Origin: Tropicimonas sp033101155
GTDB taxonomy: Bacteria; Pseudomonadota; Alphaproteobacteria; Rhodobacterales; Rhodobacteraceae
Direction of reading: 5' to 3'
NCBI RefSeq assembly: GCF_033101155.1
Contig: NZ_JAWMPX010000006.1
Coordinates: 1 to 64,000, forward strand
DNA length: 64,000 bases
The translations under genes and the position numbers were made by a program. Under the pieces are notes generated by a model. The model made no database searches. It was not told where the DNA came from and saw only the letters and a program-made list of their open reading frames with translations. Within the stretch, counting starts at the first letter, position 1; each line of letters starts with the position of its first letter. This document shows positions 17,468 through 26,744 of the stretch, one piece after another.

Positions 17468-18388
17468 TCAGGCCACAGCGCGGAGATCGGCGATACTGAC
17501 GCCGACACCGGGCAATTTCCGTGCAGTTTCAGATGAGCACGCGACCCGTTCCAACGCGCCAGGCGTCGCGAAAAGCTTGCGCAGAAGCTTGTTTGTAACC
17601 GTGTGGCCGGCTCGGTTGCCGACATAACGGCCGAGAATCGGCGCGCCGGCAAGCGCCAGATCGCCAAGCGCATCGAGCATCTTGTGCCGCACCGGCTCGT
17701 CGCTATGCCGCAGGCCACCGGGCGTCACCACCTCGGCACCGTCAACCACGACCGCGTTGTCCATCGTGCCGCCAAGGGCCAGCCCATTGGCCCGCATCTT
17801 CTCGACATCAGACAGGCGGCAGAAGGTTCGGCTGTCGCAGAGCTCACGGACAAAGGCGCCATTGGCCATGTTCAGGCTGCGATGCTGGCGACCGATCACC
17901 GCGTCGGTGAAGTCGATCTCGAAGTCGATCTCCAGCCCCTCGGCCGGTTCCAGCCGTGCCCGCGCGTCGCCATCCACCAGCTCGACCGTTTCGCACACGC
18001 GAAGAACCGTCAGCGGTGCGTTCAGTCGCCGCAGGCCCGTCTTGAGGATCGCCGCGACGAAAGGCGCCGAGCTTCCGTCGAGAATCGGCACTTCCGGACC
18101 ACTGACCTCGATCACTGCGTTGTGCACACCGAGACCGGACAAAGCCGCCATAACATGTTCGATCGTGGAAACCGTCACCCCATCCGCATTGACCAGCATC
18201 GTGCAAAGCGGCACATGCACCGTCGCATCCCACCGTGCCGGCAGCAGGTTATCGCCCTCGGAAATATCGCTGCGCCGGAAGGTGATGCCGTTATTGGCAG
18301 CGGCGGGCAACAGCGTGATACGCGCAGGACGGCCGGAATGCAGGCCCGAGCCGGTCAAGGTGGTGGCGGTGTTCAGCGTGGTTTGCAC
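17468..18388 (-). CDS. lpxC: UDP-3-O-acyl-N-acetylglucosamine deacetylase
   Basis: Zinc deacetylase of 306 residues that catalyses the first committed step of lipid A synthesis. The zinc ligands are visible: His in VSTIEHVMAALSGLG, and His plus Asp in RHKMLDALGDLAL; a further catalytic His is in NRAGHTVTNKLL. The GTG at 18388 gives the family N-terminus (MQTTLNTATTLTGSGLHSGR). The longer frame to 18457 adds a proline/arginine-rich tail unlike the family. It follows ftsZ with a terminator between, so it probably has its own promoter. Confidence 0.94.
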   Translation of the reverse strand: MQTTLNTATTLTGSGLHSGRPARITLLPAAANNGITFRRSDISEGDNLLPARWDATVHVPLCTMLVNADGVTVSTIEHVMAALSGLGVHNAVIEVSGPEVPILDGSSAPFVAAILKTGLRRLNAPLTVLRVCETVELVDGDARARLEPAEGLEIDFEIDFTDAVIGRQHRSLNMANGAFVRELCDSRTFCRLSDVEKMRANGLALGGTMDNAVVVDGAEVVTPGGLRHSDEPVRHKMLDALGDLALAGAPILGRYVGNRAGHTVTNKLLRKLFATPGALERVACSSETARKLPGVGVSIADLRAVA

Positions 18389-18563
18389 GTCGGGGTCTTT
18401 CTTATGTCTTGGCGGGGGCAGAGTCCCCGCATCCCGGACATACGAAGCCCGCCACATTTCCTCAATTCAAAGATTGTAACCGTGTGAAACATCGCCTTCT
18501 TGGAGATGAGCAAAACCCCGCCGATAGCGTCAATGGAAGAGCCTCACCACTGATAAGAAACAA

Positions 18564-18592
18564 AAAAAGGGCCGGAGGAACCGGCCCTTTTC
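18564..18592 (-). terminator. terminator after ftsZ
   Basis: The stem aagggccgg/ccggccctt is followed on the minus strand by seven T residues, about 25 bases beyond the ftsZ stop. The plus strand also has a short T-run after the stem, but no rightward gene ends here. Confidence 0.85.
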
Positions 18593-18613
18593 GAAATCAG
18601 ATGTTCGAAAATG

Positions 18614-20254
18614 TCAATTCGCCTGGCGCCGCAGGAAGGCGGGAATCTCGATCCGCTCCTGTTCAGGATCGACATCCTGCTCGTCTTCATAGGCCTGTGA
18701 CGGGCTGGCCGTCTGCTGGCGCAACTGCGGCGGCTGCTGGCGCGGCGCGGTTGCGGGGCGCTCCGGAGTCTCGCTTCCGGACATCCTGTGGATCAGGTTG
18801 CCGATACCGAAACCGCGCTTCTCCGCGGACGGTTCTGCCGCCTTCTGGATCGCTGTTTCGACGCGCGGCGCGGAGGGGGCCGACGGGGCTGCCTTGCTGA
18901 CCGCCGCTTGAAGGCGCTGGATGGCTTCCGGGCTCGGCGTACCGGCACGGCGGGGCTGTGGCGCGACATATTCCTCGGCCGGTTCCTCGACCGCATCGAC
19001 CAGCGGAAGCGGCTCACGGGCGTCAGGTTGCTGGTAGGCCGGCGGCGGCAAGTCACCCTCGGCCTCTTCGATCACCTCGTCCTGCGCCGGTTTCGCGGCA
19101 AAGCCGGTGAACAGCGAAGGCTCTTCGGCAGCCTGGGCCATCTCGGTCTGGGCCGGGGTCTCGATCCGGGCGCTGGCAGCGGCGGGTTCGACCGGCGCAG
19201 CAGCCGTTTCGGCCTCAGCCGGTGCAGCGGCTGCGATGGCGCGCAGACCGGCGCGGCTGGGGCGCGGAATGTCGTGCTGAACTTCAGACGCATCGATGCC
19301 GGTCGCCACGACGGAGACGCGCATGCGGCCTTCCATCGCCGGATCCAGCGTCGAGCCGACGATGATATTGGCGTCCGGATCCACTTCCTCGCGGATGCGG
19401 TTGGCGGCTTCATCGAGTTCGAACAATGTCAGGTCGTCAGCACCGGTGATGTTGATCAGCACACCCTTCGCGCCGCGCAGCGAGATCTCGTCGAGCAGCG
19501 GGTTGGCGATGGCCTTCTCCGCGGCCTGGATGGCGCGATCTTCGCCTTCGGCCTCGCCGGTGCCCATCATCGCCTTGCCCATCTCGTCCATCACCGAGCG
19601 CACGTCGGCGAAGTCGAGATTGATCAGGCCCGGACGGACCATCAGGTCGGTCACGCCCTTGACGCCCTGATAGAGCACGTCATCGGCCAGGGAGAACGCC
19701 TCGGTGAAGGTCGTCTTCTCGTTGGCGAGCCGGAACAGGTTCTGGTTCGGGATGATGATCAGCGTGTCCACGACCTTCTGGAGCGACTCGACGCCCTCTT
19801 CGGCCTGGCGCATCCGCTTTGCGCCCTCGAACTGGAAGGGTTTGGTGACGACACCAACGGTCAGCACGCCAAGCTCGCGCGCGGCCTGAGCGATGATCGG
19901 AGCCGCACCCGTACCGGTGCCGCCACCCATGCCGGCGGTGATGAAGCACATGTGGGCACCGGCCAGGTGGTCGACGATCTCTTCGATGGTCTCTTCGGCA
20001 GCCGCCGCACCGACCGGAGGACGCGCGCCAGCGCCGAGGCCTTCGGTCACCTTCACACCCATCTGGATGCGGCTTTCGGCATTGCTCTGTTGGAGCGCCT
20101 GGGCGTCTGTGTTTGCCGTGACGAATTCAACACCTTCGAGTTGCTTCTCGATCATGTTGTTGACGGCGTTGCCGCCAGCACCGCCGACACCGAACACGGT
20201 GATACGGGGCTTGAGGTCGTCCTGCTCCTGGGGGATGCCGAGGTTCAAAGCCAT
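18614..20254 (-). CDS. ftsZ: cell division protein FtsZ
   Basis: Tubulin-like GTPase of 546 residues that forms the division ring. The GTPase core has FGVGGAGGNAVNNMI (residues 20-35), NTDAQALQ, the tubulin signature GGGTGTGAAP (about 108-117) and the NLDFADVRSVM loop. A long Pro/Ala/Glu linker (about residues 330-530) makes it longer than the roughly 380-residue enterobacterial form, as is usual in alphaproteobacteria. The C-terminal peptide IEIPAFLRRQAN would bind FtsA. Unusually, a porin-like gene lies between it and ftsA, so ftsZ must be transcribed mainly from the 440-base leader upstream. Confidence 0.98.
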   Translation of the reverse strand: MALNLGIPQEQDDLKPRITVFGVGGAGGNAVNNMIEKQLEGVEFVTANTDAQALQQSNAESRIQMGVKVTEGLGAGARPPVGAAAAEETIEEIVDHLAGAHMCFITAGMGGGTGTGAAPIIAQAARELGVLTVGVVTKPFQFEGAKRMRQAEEGVESLQKVVDTLIIIPNQNLFRLANEKTTFTEAFSLADDVLYQGVKGVTDLMVRPGLINLDFADVRSVMDEMGKAMMGTGEAEGEDRAIQAAEKAIANPLLDEISLRGAKGVLINITGADDLTLFELDEAANRIREEVDPDANIIVGSTLDPAMEGRMRVSVVATGIDASEVQHDIPRPSRAGLRAIAAAAPAEAETAAAPVEPAAASARIETPAQTEMAQAAEEPSLFTGFAAKPAQDEVIEEAEGDLPPPAYQQPDAREPLPLVDAVEEPAEEYVAPQPRRAGTPSPEAIQRLQAAVSKAAPSAPSAPRVETAIQKAAEPSAEKRGFGIGNLIHRMSGSETPERPATAPRQQPPQLRQQTASPSQAYEDEQDVDPEQERIEIPAFLRRQAN

Positions 20255-20695
20255 GTCTTCTCCGCCTGTATTTGCGCCACCCTGTCCCCGGGTGACTTGC
20301 TGTCTGTCCCTATTGAGGCATTTTTGCCCCGATATTCGATTTGTTTCATTCGAGCATACGCCCTGGCCACGGTCGCGTCATCAGAAAATTGCAATAAACC
20401 CACAAAATATGGGAATTCCCTACCCGGGAAAGCGGATATTTGCTCGATATGGCCAGATATAGGGGGTGGCATCACAATCAGCACAAAAGCCTTGCAAAAT
20501 ATTCGAATTCTGCAAGGCGCTCGCGTGAATTTCGAGCCATGTCATTTATGTCTGGGCGGCTGCTCGGCCTGCCGAATGCCGGTTCGTCCCGGCCTTTTTT
20601 CGTGGTCGCGAATGTCGCACAGGCCTGACCGAACTTCCAGCCTTTTCCACACCCTGTGGAAAACTTTTTTCGGCCGTCCCGGAAAAAACGCGAAA
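20255..20695. other. ftsZ leader, 440 bases without a gene
   Basis: AT-richer than the flanks, this stretch lies between the porin terminator and ftsZ and must contain the ftsZ promoter(s). The small ORFs show no protein features. No single promoter could be assigned with confidence. Confidence 0.5.
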
Positions 20696-20719
20696 CCCGC
20701 CATCCGGGGGGATGGCGGG
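20684..20719 (-). terminator. terminator after the porin-like gene
   Basis: A perfect 10-bp stem, cccgccatcc (20696-20705) and ggatggcggg (20710-20719), with a four-base loop, followed on the minus strand by TTTCGCG and then a T-run. It starts 25 bases past the porin stop and insulates ftsZ from it. Confidence 0.85.
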
Positions 20720-20743
20720 CACCGGTCTTGCTTCAGGTCGGTT

Positions 20744-21877
20744 TCAGAATTTCCAGCGAATGCCGGCCATGGTCGCGGACGCATCCTGGTAGGAAACGCC
20801 GGTATCGTCCTCGAGCGTATAGACTTCGTAGGCGAGGTAAGCTTCGAGATTCAGATCGGAGAAATACTGGACCGCGTGGACACCCCATTTCCCGGATTCA
20901 ACGCCCTCGTAGGCTGTATCTCGACCTTCGTAGTAGTCGACGCCAAACCCGGTCGCGCCGACACTCACGAGATCCCGCGCCAACCACCCGGCCTTGGTAT
21001 AGAAGAAGGTTCCACCAGTGCCGGGATCGCTGCCGCCGGCAATCGTGCCGTTCAACCCGGTAGGCAGGTGGATGGTCGACACCGCGCCGCTCCAGTATTC
21101 CGAGGTATCGGAATCGTCCTCGATCCAGCCGTAGCCAATGCTAGCCTTCAGGCCCCAATCGCCGAGCTTGTCATCAAAGCGCGCTGCAATGTCATAATAG
21201 GTGTTGTCGTTCTCGTCATCGAGCGCTTCCACGCCGTAGGACGTGGACAGGTAGAACCCCTTATCCCCATCCGTCCCACCGAAGCGCGGCGTGTCATAGC
21301 GGACGCGCAATCGCCGTGAGCCGTCCCATTTGCGGTGGCTTTGGGAAATCTTTACGTCGGACAGTTCCCCATCCTTGGTGCGGAAAAAATAGCCGCCTGC
21401 CGTATCGGCGACCGTCCGACTGGAAGCGATGGTTACCTCGGAGAGATTCGCGGAACTGGCGCCGTCCGTGGCCATTTCCCCTTGCCCGATCCAGAGAGCG
21501 CCCCAGCTATCGGAGTATTTCACCTCGATCTTGCGGAGCTTTGTCTTGTCCCATTCCCAGACCGGATCAAACTCCTGGCTGAATGCGGCTGAACTCGGCA
21601 GGCCAAGCGCGGTTTCGAAATTGAACCGCAGCGCCGCGCCATTGGCGAAATCCTGGTCGATGAAAATGCCGACCCGCGTGTTGGAATGCGCATTGTCGGT
21701 CAGGTTGGAATAGGTCTCCTCCCCATCGTCGAATCCGACCCAGGCAGGGGAAAGCTGTCCATAGGCGAGCACAGAGCCGCCGCCATCATTCTCATAGGCG
21801 AGCGGATTGGCGATCACCTGCGGGGCGATACCAAGAGCACCGACACATAATATGGCGAGACGGGAAACTGCAGGCAT
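20744..21877 (-). CDS. porin-like outer membrane protein
   Basis: About 377 residues. A signal peptide (MPAVSRLAILCVGALGIAPQ, likely cut near VIANP) is followed by alternating hydrophobic/polar beta-strand sequence and a terminal phenylalanine (MAGIRWKF), the recognition end for BAM. Typical porin-like stretches include GSVLAYGQLSPAWVGFDDGE, VGIFIDQDFANGAALRFNFE and LRVRYDTPRFGGTDG. It probably forms a general diffusion channel; the substrate is unknown. The start at 21877 fits the signal peptide. It lies between ftsA and ftsZ on the same strand with its own terminator, an insertion into the usual ftsQAZ order. Confidence 0.85.
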   Translation of the reverse strand: MPAVSRLAILCVGALGIAPQVIANPLAYENDGGGSVLAYGQLSPAWVGFDDGEETYSNLTDNAHSNTRVGIFIDQDFANGAALRFNFETALGLPSSAAFSQEFDPVWEWDKTKLRKIEVKYSDSWGALWIGQGEMATDGASSANLSEVTIASSRTVADTAGGYFFRTKDGELSDVKISQSHRKWDGSRRLRVRYDTPRFGGTDGDKGFYLSTSYGVEALDDENDNTYYDIAARFDDKLGDWGLKASIGYGWIEDDSDTSEYWSGAVSTIHLPTGLNGTIAGGSDPGTGGTFFYTKAGWLARDLVSVGATGFGVDYYEGRDTAYEGVESGKWGVHAVQYFSDLNLEAYLAYEVYTLEDDTGVSYQDASATMAGIRWKF

Positions 21878-22007
21878 CTTTTCAATCCCTTCCTGACGAG
21901 TGGCCTTCCTTCCGTTGCAATCACGGCAGTGGAAGCGAGCGCAGGATAGGACAGTTCGCCTCAATCGGAGAGAGCGGCCCGAACGCGCCGCTCAGACTGT
22001 TGCGGAT

Positions 22008-23342
22008 TCACCAGTTGTCGCGGAACCACTTCACCGCGCGCTTGAGCGAGCGGGCCGGGTACCGGTCGGCCGGCACGTCGAAATCCCACCACTCGTCTTG
22101 CGGATGCGCCGCGAAAAGGCACAGGCCGACAGCCGAGGAGAAGGCCGGTCCGGTCGCCGCCTGCGGCAAACCCTGCACCCGCAGCGGTCGGCCAAGCCGG
22201 ACCTGCTGGCCGAGGATGCGCGAGGCCAGCCCGTCGAGACCGGGGATCTGGCTGCCGCCGCCCGTCAGCACGATCTGCTGCGCGGGAAGCTGGTCGAATC
22301 CCGCGCCGTCGAGCCGGACACGCACCTCTTCGAGGATCTCCTCGACACGCGGGCGCATGATCCCGATCAGCTCGGCGCGGCTGACAGTGCGCCGGTCCAA
22401 CTCCCAGTCGCCGGTATCGCCGCCGATCTCGATCATCTCGCGATCATCCATCCCGGTGGCCATGACGCCGCCATAGAAGGTCTTGATCCGTTCCGCCACG
22501 TTCAACGGCACCTTCAACCCCTTGGAAATATCCTGGGTGATGTGGTCGCCGCCAATCCGCACGGAATCGGAGAAGATCATGTGCTTCTTGATGAAGATCG
22601 ACACGCCGGTCGCCCCGCCGCCGAGATCGACACAGGCCGCGCCCAGCTCCTGCTCGTCTTCGACCAGCGCGGAAATACCGGACACATAAGAAGAGGAGGC
22701 AAGCCCCGCAAGTTCGAGATCGCACCGTTTGATGCAATACAGAAGGTTCTGGACCGCCGAGCTATCGACGGTCAGCAGGTGCATGTCGACCGCCAGCGAA
22801 TTGCCCATCTGGCCGCGTGGATCGCTGAGGCCGGAACGGTGGTCGATGGCGAAATTGACCGGCTGCGCGTGCAGCACTTCCCGCTCGCGCCCGTAATCGG
22901 GCACGTCGCAGGCGGCGAGAACACGCGCGACGTCATTTTCCGTCACGATGCTGTCGGCCAACTCGGTCTGTCCGTCCAGCCCGTAGCTGCGCGGCCGCGC
23001 GCCGGCAAAACAGGCGATGACATGGTCGACGCGGACATTGGCCATCTTCTGCGCGGCCTGCACGGCGGTGCGAATGGCGCGCTCGGTCTCCTGCATGGCG
23101 TCGATCTCGCCGAAGGTGACACCGCGCGACCGAGTCGTTGCCGCGCCAATCACCCGGAAGCTCGACTGCCCGGCCAGCGAGCCGACACCGTCAGCGCCGA
23201 GAAACTTCTCGGAGCCGTCAAACCGAAGCACAAGGCACCCGATCTTCGAGGTGCCAACATCGAGGATCGCGATCACGCCGCGATCCATCGCCTGTTTGCG
23301 CATGCGGCGCATGCTGCGTTGGGTCTGGTACAGCTCGGTCAT
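22008..23342 (-). CDS. ftsA: cell division protein FtsA
   Basis: Actin-like ATPase of 444 residues that tethers FtsZ to the membrane. The phosphate-binding motifs are AILDVGTSKIGCLVLR near the N-terminus and CVDLGGGATGVSIFI in the middle; adenosine-binding GGGSQIPGL follows. The C-terminus RSLKRAVKWFRDNW is an amphipathic membrane-targeting helix. Its ATG overlaps the ftsQ stop as ATGA, which implies translational coupling. Confidence 0.97.
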   Translation of the reverse strand: MTELYQTQRSMRRMRKQAMDRGVIAILDVGTSKIGCLVLRFDGSEKFLGADGVGSLAGQSSFRVIGAATTRSRGVTFGEIDAMQETERAIRTAVQAAQKMANVRVDHVIACFAGARPRSYGLDGQTELADSIVTENDVARVLAACDVPDYGREREVLHAQPVNFAIDHRSGLSDPRGQMGNSLAVDMHLLTVDSSAVQNLLYCIKRCDLELAGLASSSYVSGISALVEDEQELGAACVDLGGGATGVSIFIKKHMIFSDSVRIGGDHITQDISKGLKVPLNVAERIKTFYGGVMATGMDDREMIEIGGDTGDWELDRRTVSRAELIGIMRPRVEEILEEVRVRLDGAGFDQLPAQQIVLTGGGSQIPGLDGLASRILGQQVRLGRPLRVQGLPQAATGPAFSSAVGLCLFAAHPQDEWWDFDVPADRYPARSLKRAVKWFRDNW

Positions 23343-24223
23343 CTTGCCAGGTCTCCGGACTCTATGTCTCTTATCGTTTGCAGTTCATGGATGGCGTTCG
23401 TGTTCAGCCGCACCGTCGGGCGACGCGGATTTCGAAAGTCGACCACGGTTATGTCGCGTTGCAGCATGGATCGGCCCGCATTGAGCGCGATGAGCCGCTC
23501 CAAGGCCTCGACCGGTTCCGCCTCGGGCAGAAGCAAACGCTGACCGCGATCCAGAACAACGTCCCAACGGCGCTCGCCCATCCGGACCAGCCCGCGCAGG
23601 CGCGCCTTCAGCGGCGCAGCGGCCGCGATCAACTCCAACGCCTCCGGCACGGCCGCCTCCGCGCCGATCCCCGCGACCACCGGAAGATCCGGCCAATCCG
23701 CCCGCAGCGACGCGCCGGCCACCATGTGCCCGCCCGCGTCGAGCAGGGTTAGCCCGTCGGCATGGCGCCAAAGAACCGCCGGCTGCCGCTCCGTGATTTC
23801 CACGGCAAGGACACCGCCAGACCGGATCCGCAATGTGGCGCTGGCCACGGCATTGAACGCCTCGACATTCAGCCGCATCGCGTCGAGATCCATCTCGAAG
23901 CTCGACATCGGCAGTCGCAACGCCAATTCGTTGCGCACCGCCGCCGCGAGTTCCGGTGAAGCTCCCTCGACCGACATCACCTTGACCATGAATTCCGGCC
24001 GTTCCTCGATCGCCTCCCGCGCCTCGCGAACTGTATCGGTAATTTGCGTCACCCGCGCCTCGTCCGACACGTACCAGACAACTGCCCCGACCATCAGCAT
24101 GGCCGGAACCCCGCTCCGAAGCGCACGCCGATAGAAAGGCGTCAGCATCCAGCGGTTCAGCCGGTAGGAAAACCGGGACGGCGCCGGGTCACGCGTGGAC
24201 TGTGGCGGGGTCACCGATTGCAC
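23339..24223 (-). CDS. ftsQ: cell division protein FtsQ
   Basis: Bitopic inner-membrane divisome protein of about 294 residues. A cytoplasmic basic segment (FSYRLNRWMLTPFYRRALRS) precedes one membrane helix (GVPAMLMVGAVVWYV), a periplasmic POTRA domain (KVMSVEGASPELAAAVRNEL) and the FtsQ domain (VEAFNAVASATLRIR, DVVLDRGQRLLLPE, ITVVDFRNP). The GTG at 24223 is chosen because GGAGG sits seven bases upstream; it overlaps the end of ddl by 13 bases. Confidence 0.94.
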   Translation of the reverse strand: MQSVTPPQSTRDPAPSRFSYRLNRWMLTPFYRRALRSGVPAMLMVGAVVWYVSDEARVTQITDTVREAREAIEERPEFMVKVMSVEGASPELAAAVRNELALRLPMSSFEMDLDAMRLNVEAFNAVASATLRIRSGGVLAVEITERQPAVLWRHADGLTLLDAGGHMVAGASLRADWPDLPVVAGIGAEAAVPEALELIAAAAPLKARLRGLVRMGERRWDVVLDRGQRLLLPEAEPVEALERLIALNAGRSMLQRDITVVDFRNPRRPTVRLNTNAIHELQTIRDIESGDLAR

Positions 24224-25125
24224 GATGCATCCTCCACCAGCCAGCGGCACAGAGCGCCAAAGGAGATCCCGACCGACGCCGCCTGTTCCGGCGAAAGCGA
24301 GGTCGGGGTCATCCCGGGTTGCGTATTGGTTTCGAGCAGGATCAGCCCGTCCAGCCCCTGCGCCTCATCCCAACGGAAATCGGTCCGCGAAATGCCGCGA
24401 CAGCCAAGCGCCTCATGGGCACGCAGGGCGTAGTCCATGCAGGCGTCGAAAACCTCGGAGGGCAGATCGGCCGGCACCTCGTGGCGCGAACCGCCCGGCT
24501 TGTATTTCGCGTCGTAATCGTACCAGCCCTCGGTGATGATATCGGTCACCGTCAGCGCCCGGTCGCCCATCACGGTCGTGGTCAACTCGCGCCCCGGCGC
24601 GAAACTCTCGACCATCACCTCTTCAGGCATGGCATCGTCCAGCTTCGGCGGCCCGTTGGCCCCGTCATGCACGATATATACCCCGACCGACGATCCCTCG
24701 TTGTTCGGCTTCACGACATAGGGCGGCGCCATCACGTGGCGCATCCGCACCTCCGCCGCGCCAGCCAGAACGCTCTCGACCACCGGCAAGCCGGCCGCCT
24801 TGTAGGTCTCCTTGGAACGCTGCTTGTCCAGCGCCAGGGCCGATGCGAGGACGCCGGAATGGGTATAGGGGATGCGCATCCATTCGAGCATGCCCTGCAC
24901 ACAACCATCCTCGCCCCACCGCCCGTGCAGCGCATTGAACACGACGTCTGGCGCGGCCTCGATCAGGCGCGCCGCAAGGTCCGGACCGGCGTCCAGCTCG
25001 ACAACATCAAATCCTTCGCCCCGTAGCGCAGCCGCGCATTCACGCCCGGTGGAGAGCGAAACCTCACGCTCCGCCGAAGGCCCTCCGAGAAGGACCGCTA
25101 CCCTTTGGGATGCCCTGCTCGACAT
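24211..25125 (-). CDS. ddl: D-alanine--D-alanine ligase
   Basis: ATP-grasp ligase of 304 residues that makes the D-Ala-D-Ala dipeptide used by MurF. Visible motifs are VAVLLGGPSAEREVSLSTGR at the N-terminus, VFNALHGRWGEDGCVQGMLE, the ATP-grasp stretch VVKPNNEGSSVGVYIV, and LILLETNTQPGMTPTSL with the metal-binding Glu/Asn. It sits between murB and ftsQ in the dcw cluster and overlaps ftsQ. Confidence 0.96.
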   Translation of the reverse strand: MSSRASQRVAVLLGGPSAEREVSLSTGRECAAALRGEGFDVVELDAGPDLAARLIEAAPDVVFNALHGRWGEDGCVQGMLEWMRIPYTHSGVLASALALDKQRSKETYKAAGLPVVESVLAGAAEVRMRHVMAPPYVVKPNNEGSSVGVYIVHDGANGPPKLDDAMPEEVMVESFAPGRELTTTVMGDRALTVTDIITEGWYDYDAKYKPGGSRHEVPADLPSEVFDACMDYALRAHEALGCRGISRTDFRWDEAQGLDGLILLETNTQPGMTPTSLSPEQAASVGISFGALCRWLVEDASCNR

Positions 25126-25221
25126 TCCCGCCTCTTTCCGGGCATTTAGCCCGATTTTTCATGTGAATTCCGCGACTGTCACGGTTTCACTGCCCATTTT
25201 TTCGGCTTATTGACGCCGGCG

Positions 25222-26154
25222 TCATTCCGGGGCCGGTTCACCGACCCTCATGATTTCCCATTCTAGCTCTATTCCGCTGTTTTGGTAAACCTTTTTCCTG
25301 ACCTTTTCGCCAAGTCCCTCGAGTTCGGCGGCTGTTGCCTGCTTCGCGTTGAGAAGGAAATTCGGGTGTTTCTCGGACATTTGCGCGCCGCCGAGGCAGG
25401 CGCCACGCATGCCGGCATCGTCGATCACCTTCCAGGCCTTCAAATCATGGCTATCATCTGCCTTGCCGGTTGAGCTGAACCCGGCCGGATTTCGGAAAGT
25501 GGAGCCAGCGGAGCGATCCTTCGTGGGCTGCGTCGCGTCCCGGCGCGCAATCTGGTCTGCCATCCGCGCGGCAAGCGCCTCCGGATCGCACGGCGCGGCC
25601 TTGAACCGGGCCGAGACAATCACCCAGCCGCGCGGCAACTGCGTGGAGCGATATTCAAAATCCAACATATCGGGTGTGAGCTGGACGAGGATCCCCTCGC
25701 GCGAGACCGCTTCCGCCTCGACCAGGTGGTCTGCGACATACGCACCGTAACAGCCCGCATTCATTCGAACTGCCCCCCCAATCGCGCCCGGAATCGTCCG
25801 AAGAAAGGTCAGATCCAGTCCCGCTTCAGCCGCCTTGCGCGCAACATGGGCGTCCAGCGCCGCCGCGCCGGCTATCACGATCCCTTCATCACAGGCGATC
25901 TGATTGAATCCACGCCCCAGCCGGATCACTACGCCGCGAATACCGCCATCCCGCACGATGAGGTTCGACCCCACCCCCATGGGAAAGACGGGCACATCCG
26001 CGTCAAGCGCCGCCAGAAAGCCGCAAAGGTCCTCGCGATCAGCCGGCTGGAAGAGCCACTCGGCCGGTCCGCCGACGCGCAACCAGGTCAGGCTGTCCAG
26101 CGGACGGTTGCGGGTCAGCGTTCCGCGGATATCGATAGCGTCGGGCTGGGGCAT
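25222..26154 (-). CDS. murB: UDP-N-acetylmuramate dehydrogenase
   Basis: FAD enzyme of 310 residues that reduces UDP-GlcNAc-enolpyruvate to UDP-MurNAc in the cytoplasm. FAD-binding motifs are LRVGGPAEWLFQP and PMGVGSNLIVRDGG; the GAIGGAVRMNAGCYG block, the catalytic Ser in RSAGSTFRNP and the Glu in the LEWEIMRVG tail follow. The start at 26154 has GGAGG just upstream. The longer open frame to 26406 runs through the neighbouring DUF2484 gene and is not real. Confidence 0.96.
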   Translation of the reverse strand: MPQPDAIDIRGTLTRNRPLDSLTWLRVGGPAEWLFQPADREDLCGFLAALDADVPVFPMGVGSNLIVRDGGIRGVVIRLGRGFNQIACDEGIVIAGAAALDAHVARKAAEAGLDLTFLRTIPGAIGGAVRMNAGCYGAYVADHLVEAEAVSREGILVQLTPDMLDFEYRSTQLPRGWVIVSARFKAAPCDPEALAARMADQIARRDATQPTKDRSAGSTFRNPAGFSSTGKADDSHDLKAWKVIDDAGMRGACLGGAQMSEKHPNFLLNAKQATAAELEGLGEKVRKKVYQNSGIELEWEIMRVGEPAPE

Positions 26155-26171
26155 GGCGGCCTCCGGGGCGG

Positions 26172-26429
26172 TCAGGTGGTTTCTTCTCCGAACAGCCCTT
26201 TCGCCCATCGCCAGAGATAAATCAACGGCCAGCGCAGGATCGAGGCACCGGCCAGCAGGACGAACAGCCCGATCAATGGCCCGTTCTGCCAGGTCACGAA
26301 GCCAAGCAACGGGATCCCGATGGCAATCAGCCCATAGGCTTGCGGCCAGTGCTGGCGGCGCGAGGGCAGCATGGCGATCAGCGTGGCCGCCACGACCCAA
26401 AGACAAGCAAGGATCAGAGAGAGGTTCAC
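26172..26429 (-). CDS. DUF2484 family small membrane protein, copy 2
   Basis: 85 residues with about three hydrophobic helices (SLILACLWVVAATLIAMLPS, YGLIAIGIPLLGFVTW, LIGLFVLLAGASILRW) and a charged end. It resembles the neighbouring upstream gene closely at the N-terminus (xLILACLWVxAA) and belongs to the short membrane proteins annotated as DUF2484 in Rhodobacterales dcw clusters. It overlaps the preceding gene by four bases. Function is unknown. Confidence 0.8.
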   Translation of the reverse strand: MNLSLILACLWVVAATLIAMLPSRRQHWPQAYGLIAIGIPLLGFVTWQNGPLIGLFVLLAGASILRWPLIYLWRWAKGLFGEETT

Positions 26430-26701
26430 GGTGCTGCGCTATGGACGCCGCTCAGCGCCTCTTCGCGCGAGCGCCCGATCAGGCGCAGCACAAGGTAGCG
26501 CAGCGGTTTGCGGAACATCGACACCACCGCCACGGCCGCGAGCGACAGCGGCAGCAGGCCATAGGTCGCGCCGATCTGCCAGATCAGCACGACGGCGCAG
26601 AGCAGCAGCGCGATACCCGGCAGGTATTGATAGCGCAGCGGCAGCATGGCAACCGCCGCGGCCGCCAGCACCCAGAGACATGCAAGGATCAGGACGCTCA
26701 T
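26426..26701 (-). CDS. DUF2484 family small membrane protein, copy 1
   Basis: 91 residues with three hydrophobic helices (MSVLILACLWVLAAAAVAML, PGIALLLCAVVLIWQIGATY, LLPLSLAAVAVVSMF) and a basic C-terminus (KPLRYLVLRLIGRSREE). It is a tandem paralogue of the next gene. The ATG at 26701 is chosen because it gives the same N-terminus as its paralogue. It lies 43 bases after murC, so it is probably co-transcribed with murC and murB. Confidence 0.8.
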   Translation of the reverse strand: MSVLILACLWVLAAAAVAMLPLRYQYLPGIALLLCAVVLIWQIGATYGLLPLSLAAVAVVSMFRKPLRYLVLRLIGRSREEALSGVHSAAP

Positions 26702-26744
26702 CTGTTTCCTCCCCGATCCGGCCGCAAGGGGCCGGGAGTTGCAA

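Noticed and set aside
18788..21319. 843-residue open frame on the plus strand
   Set aside because: It is antisense to ftsZ and the porin-like gene and crosses the ftsZ leader; composition is shadow-like.
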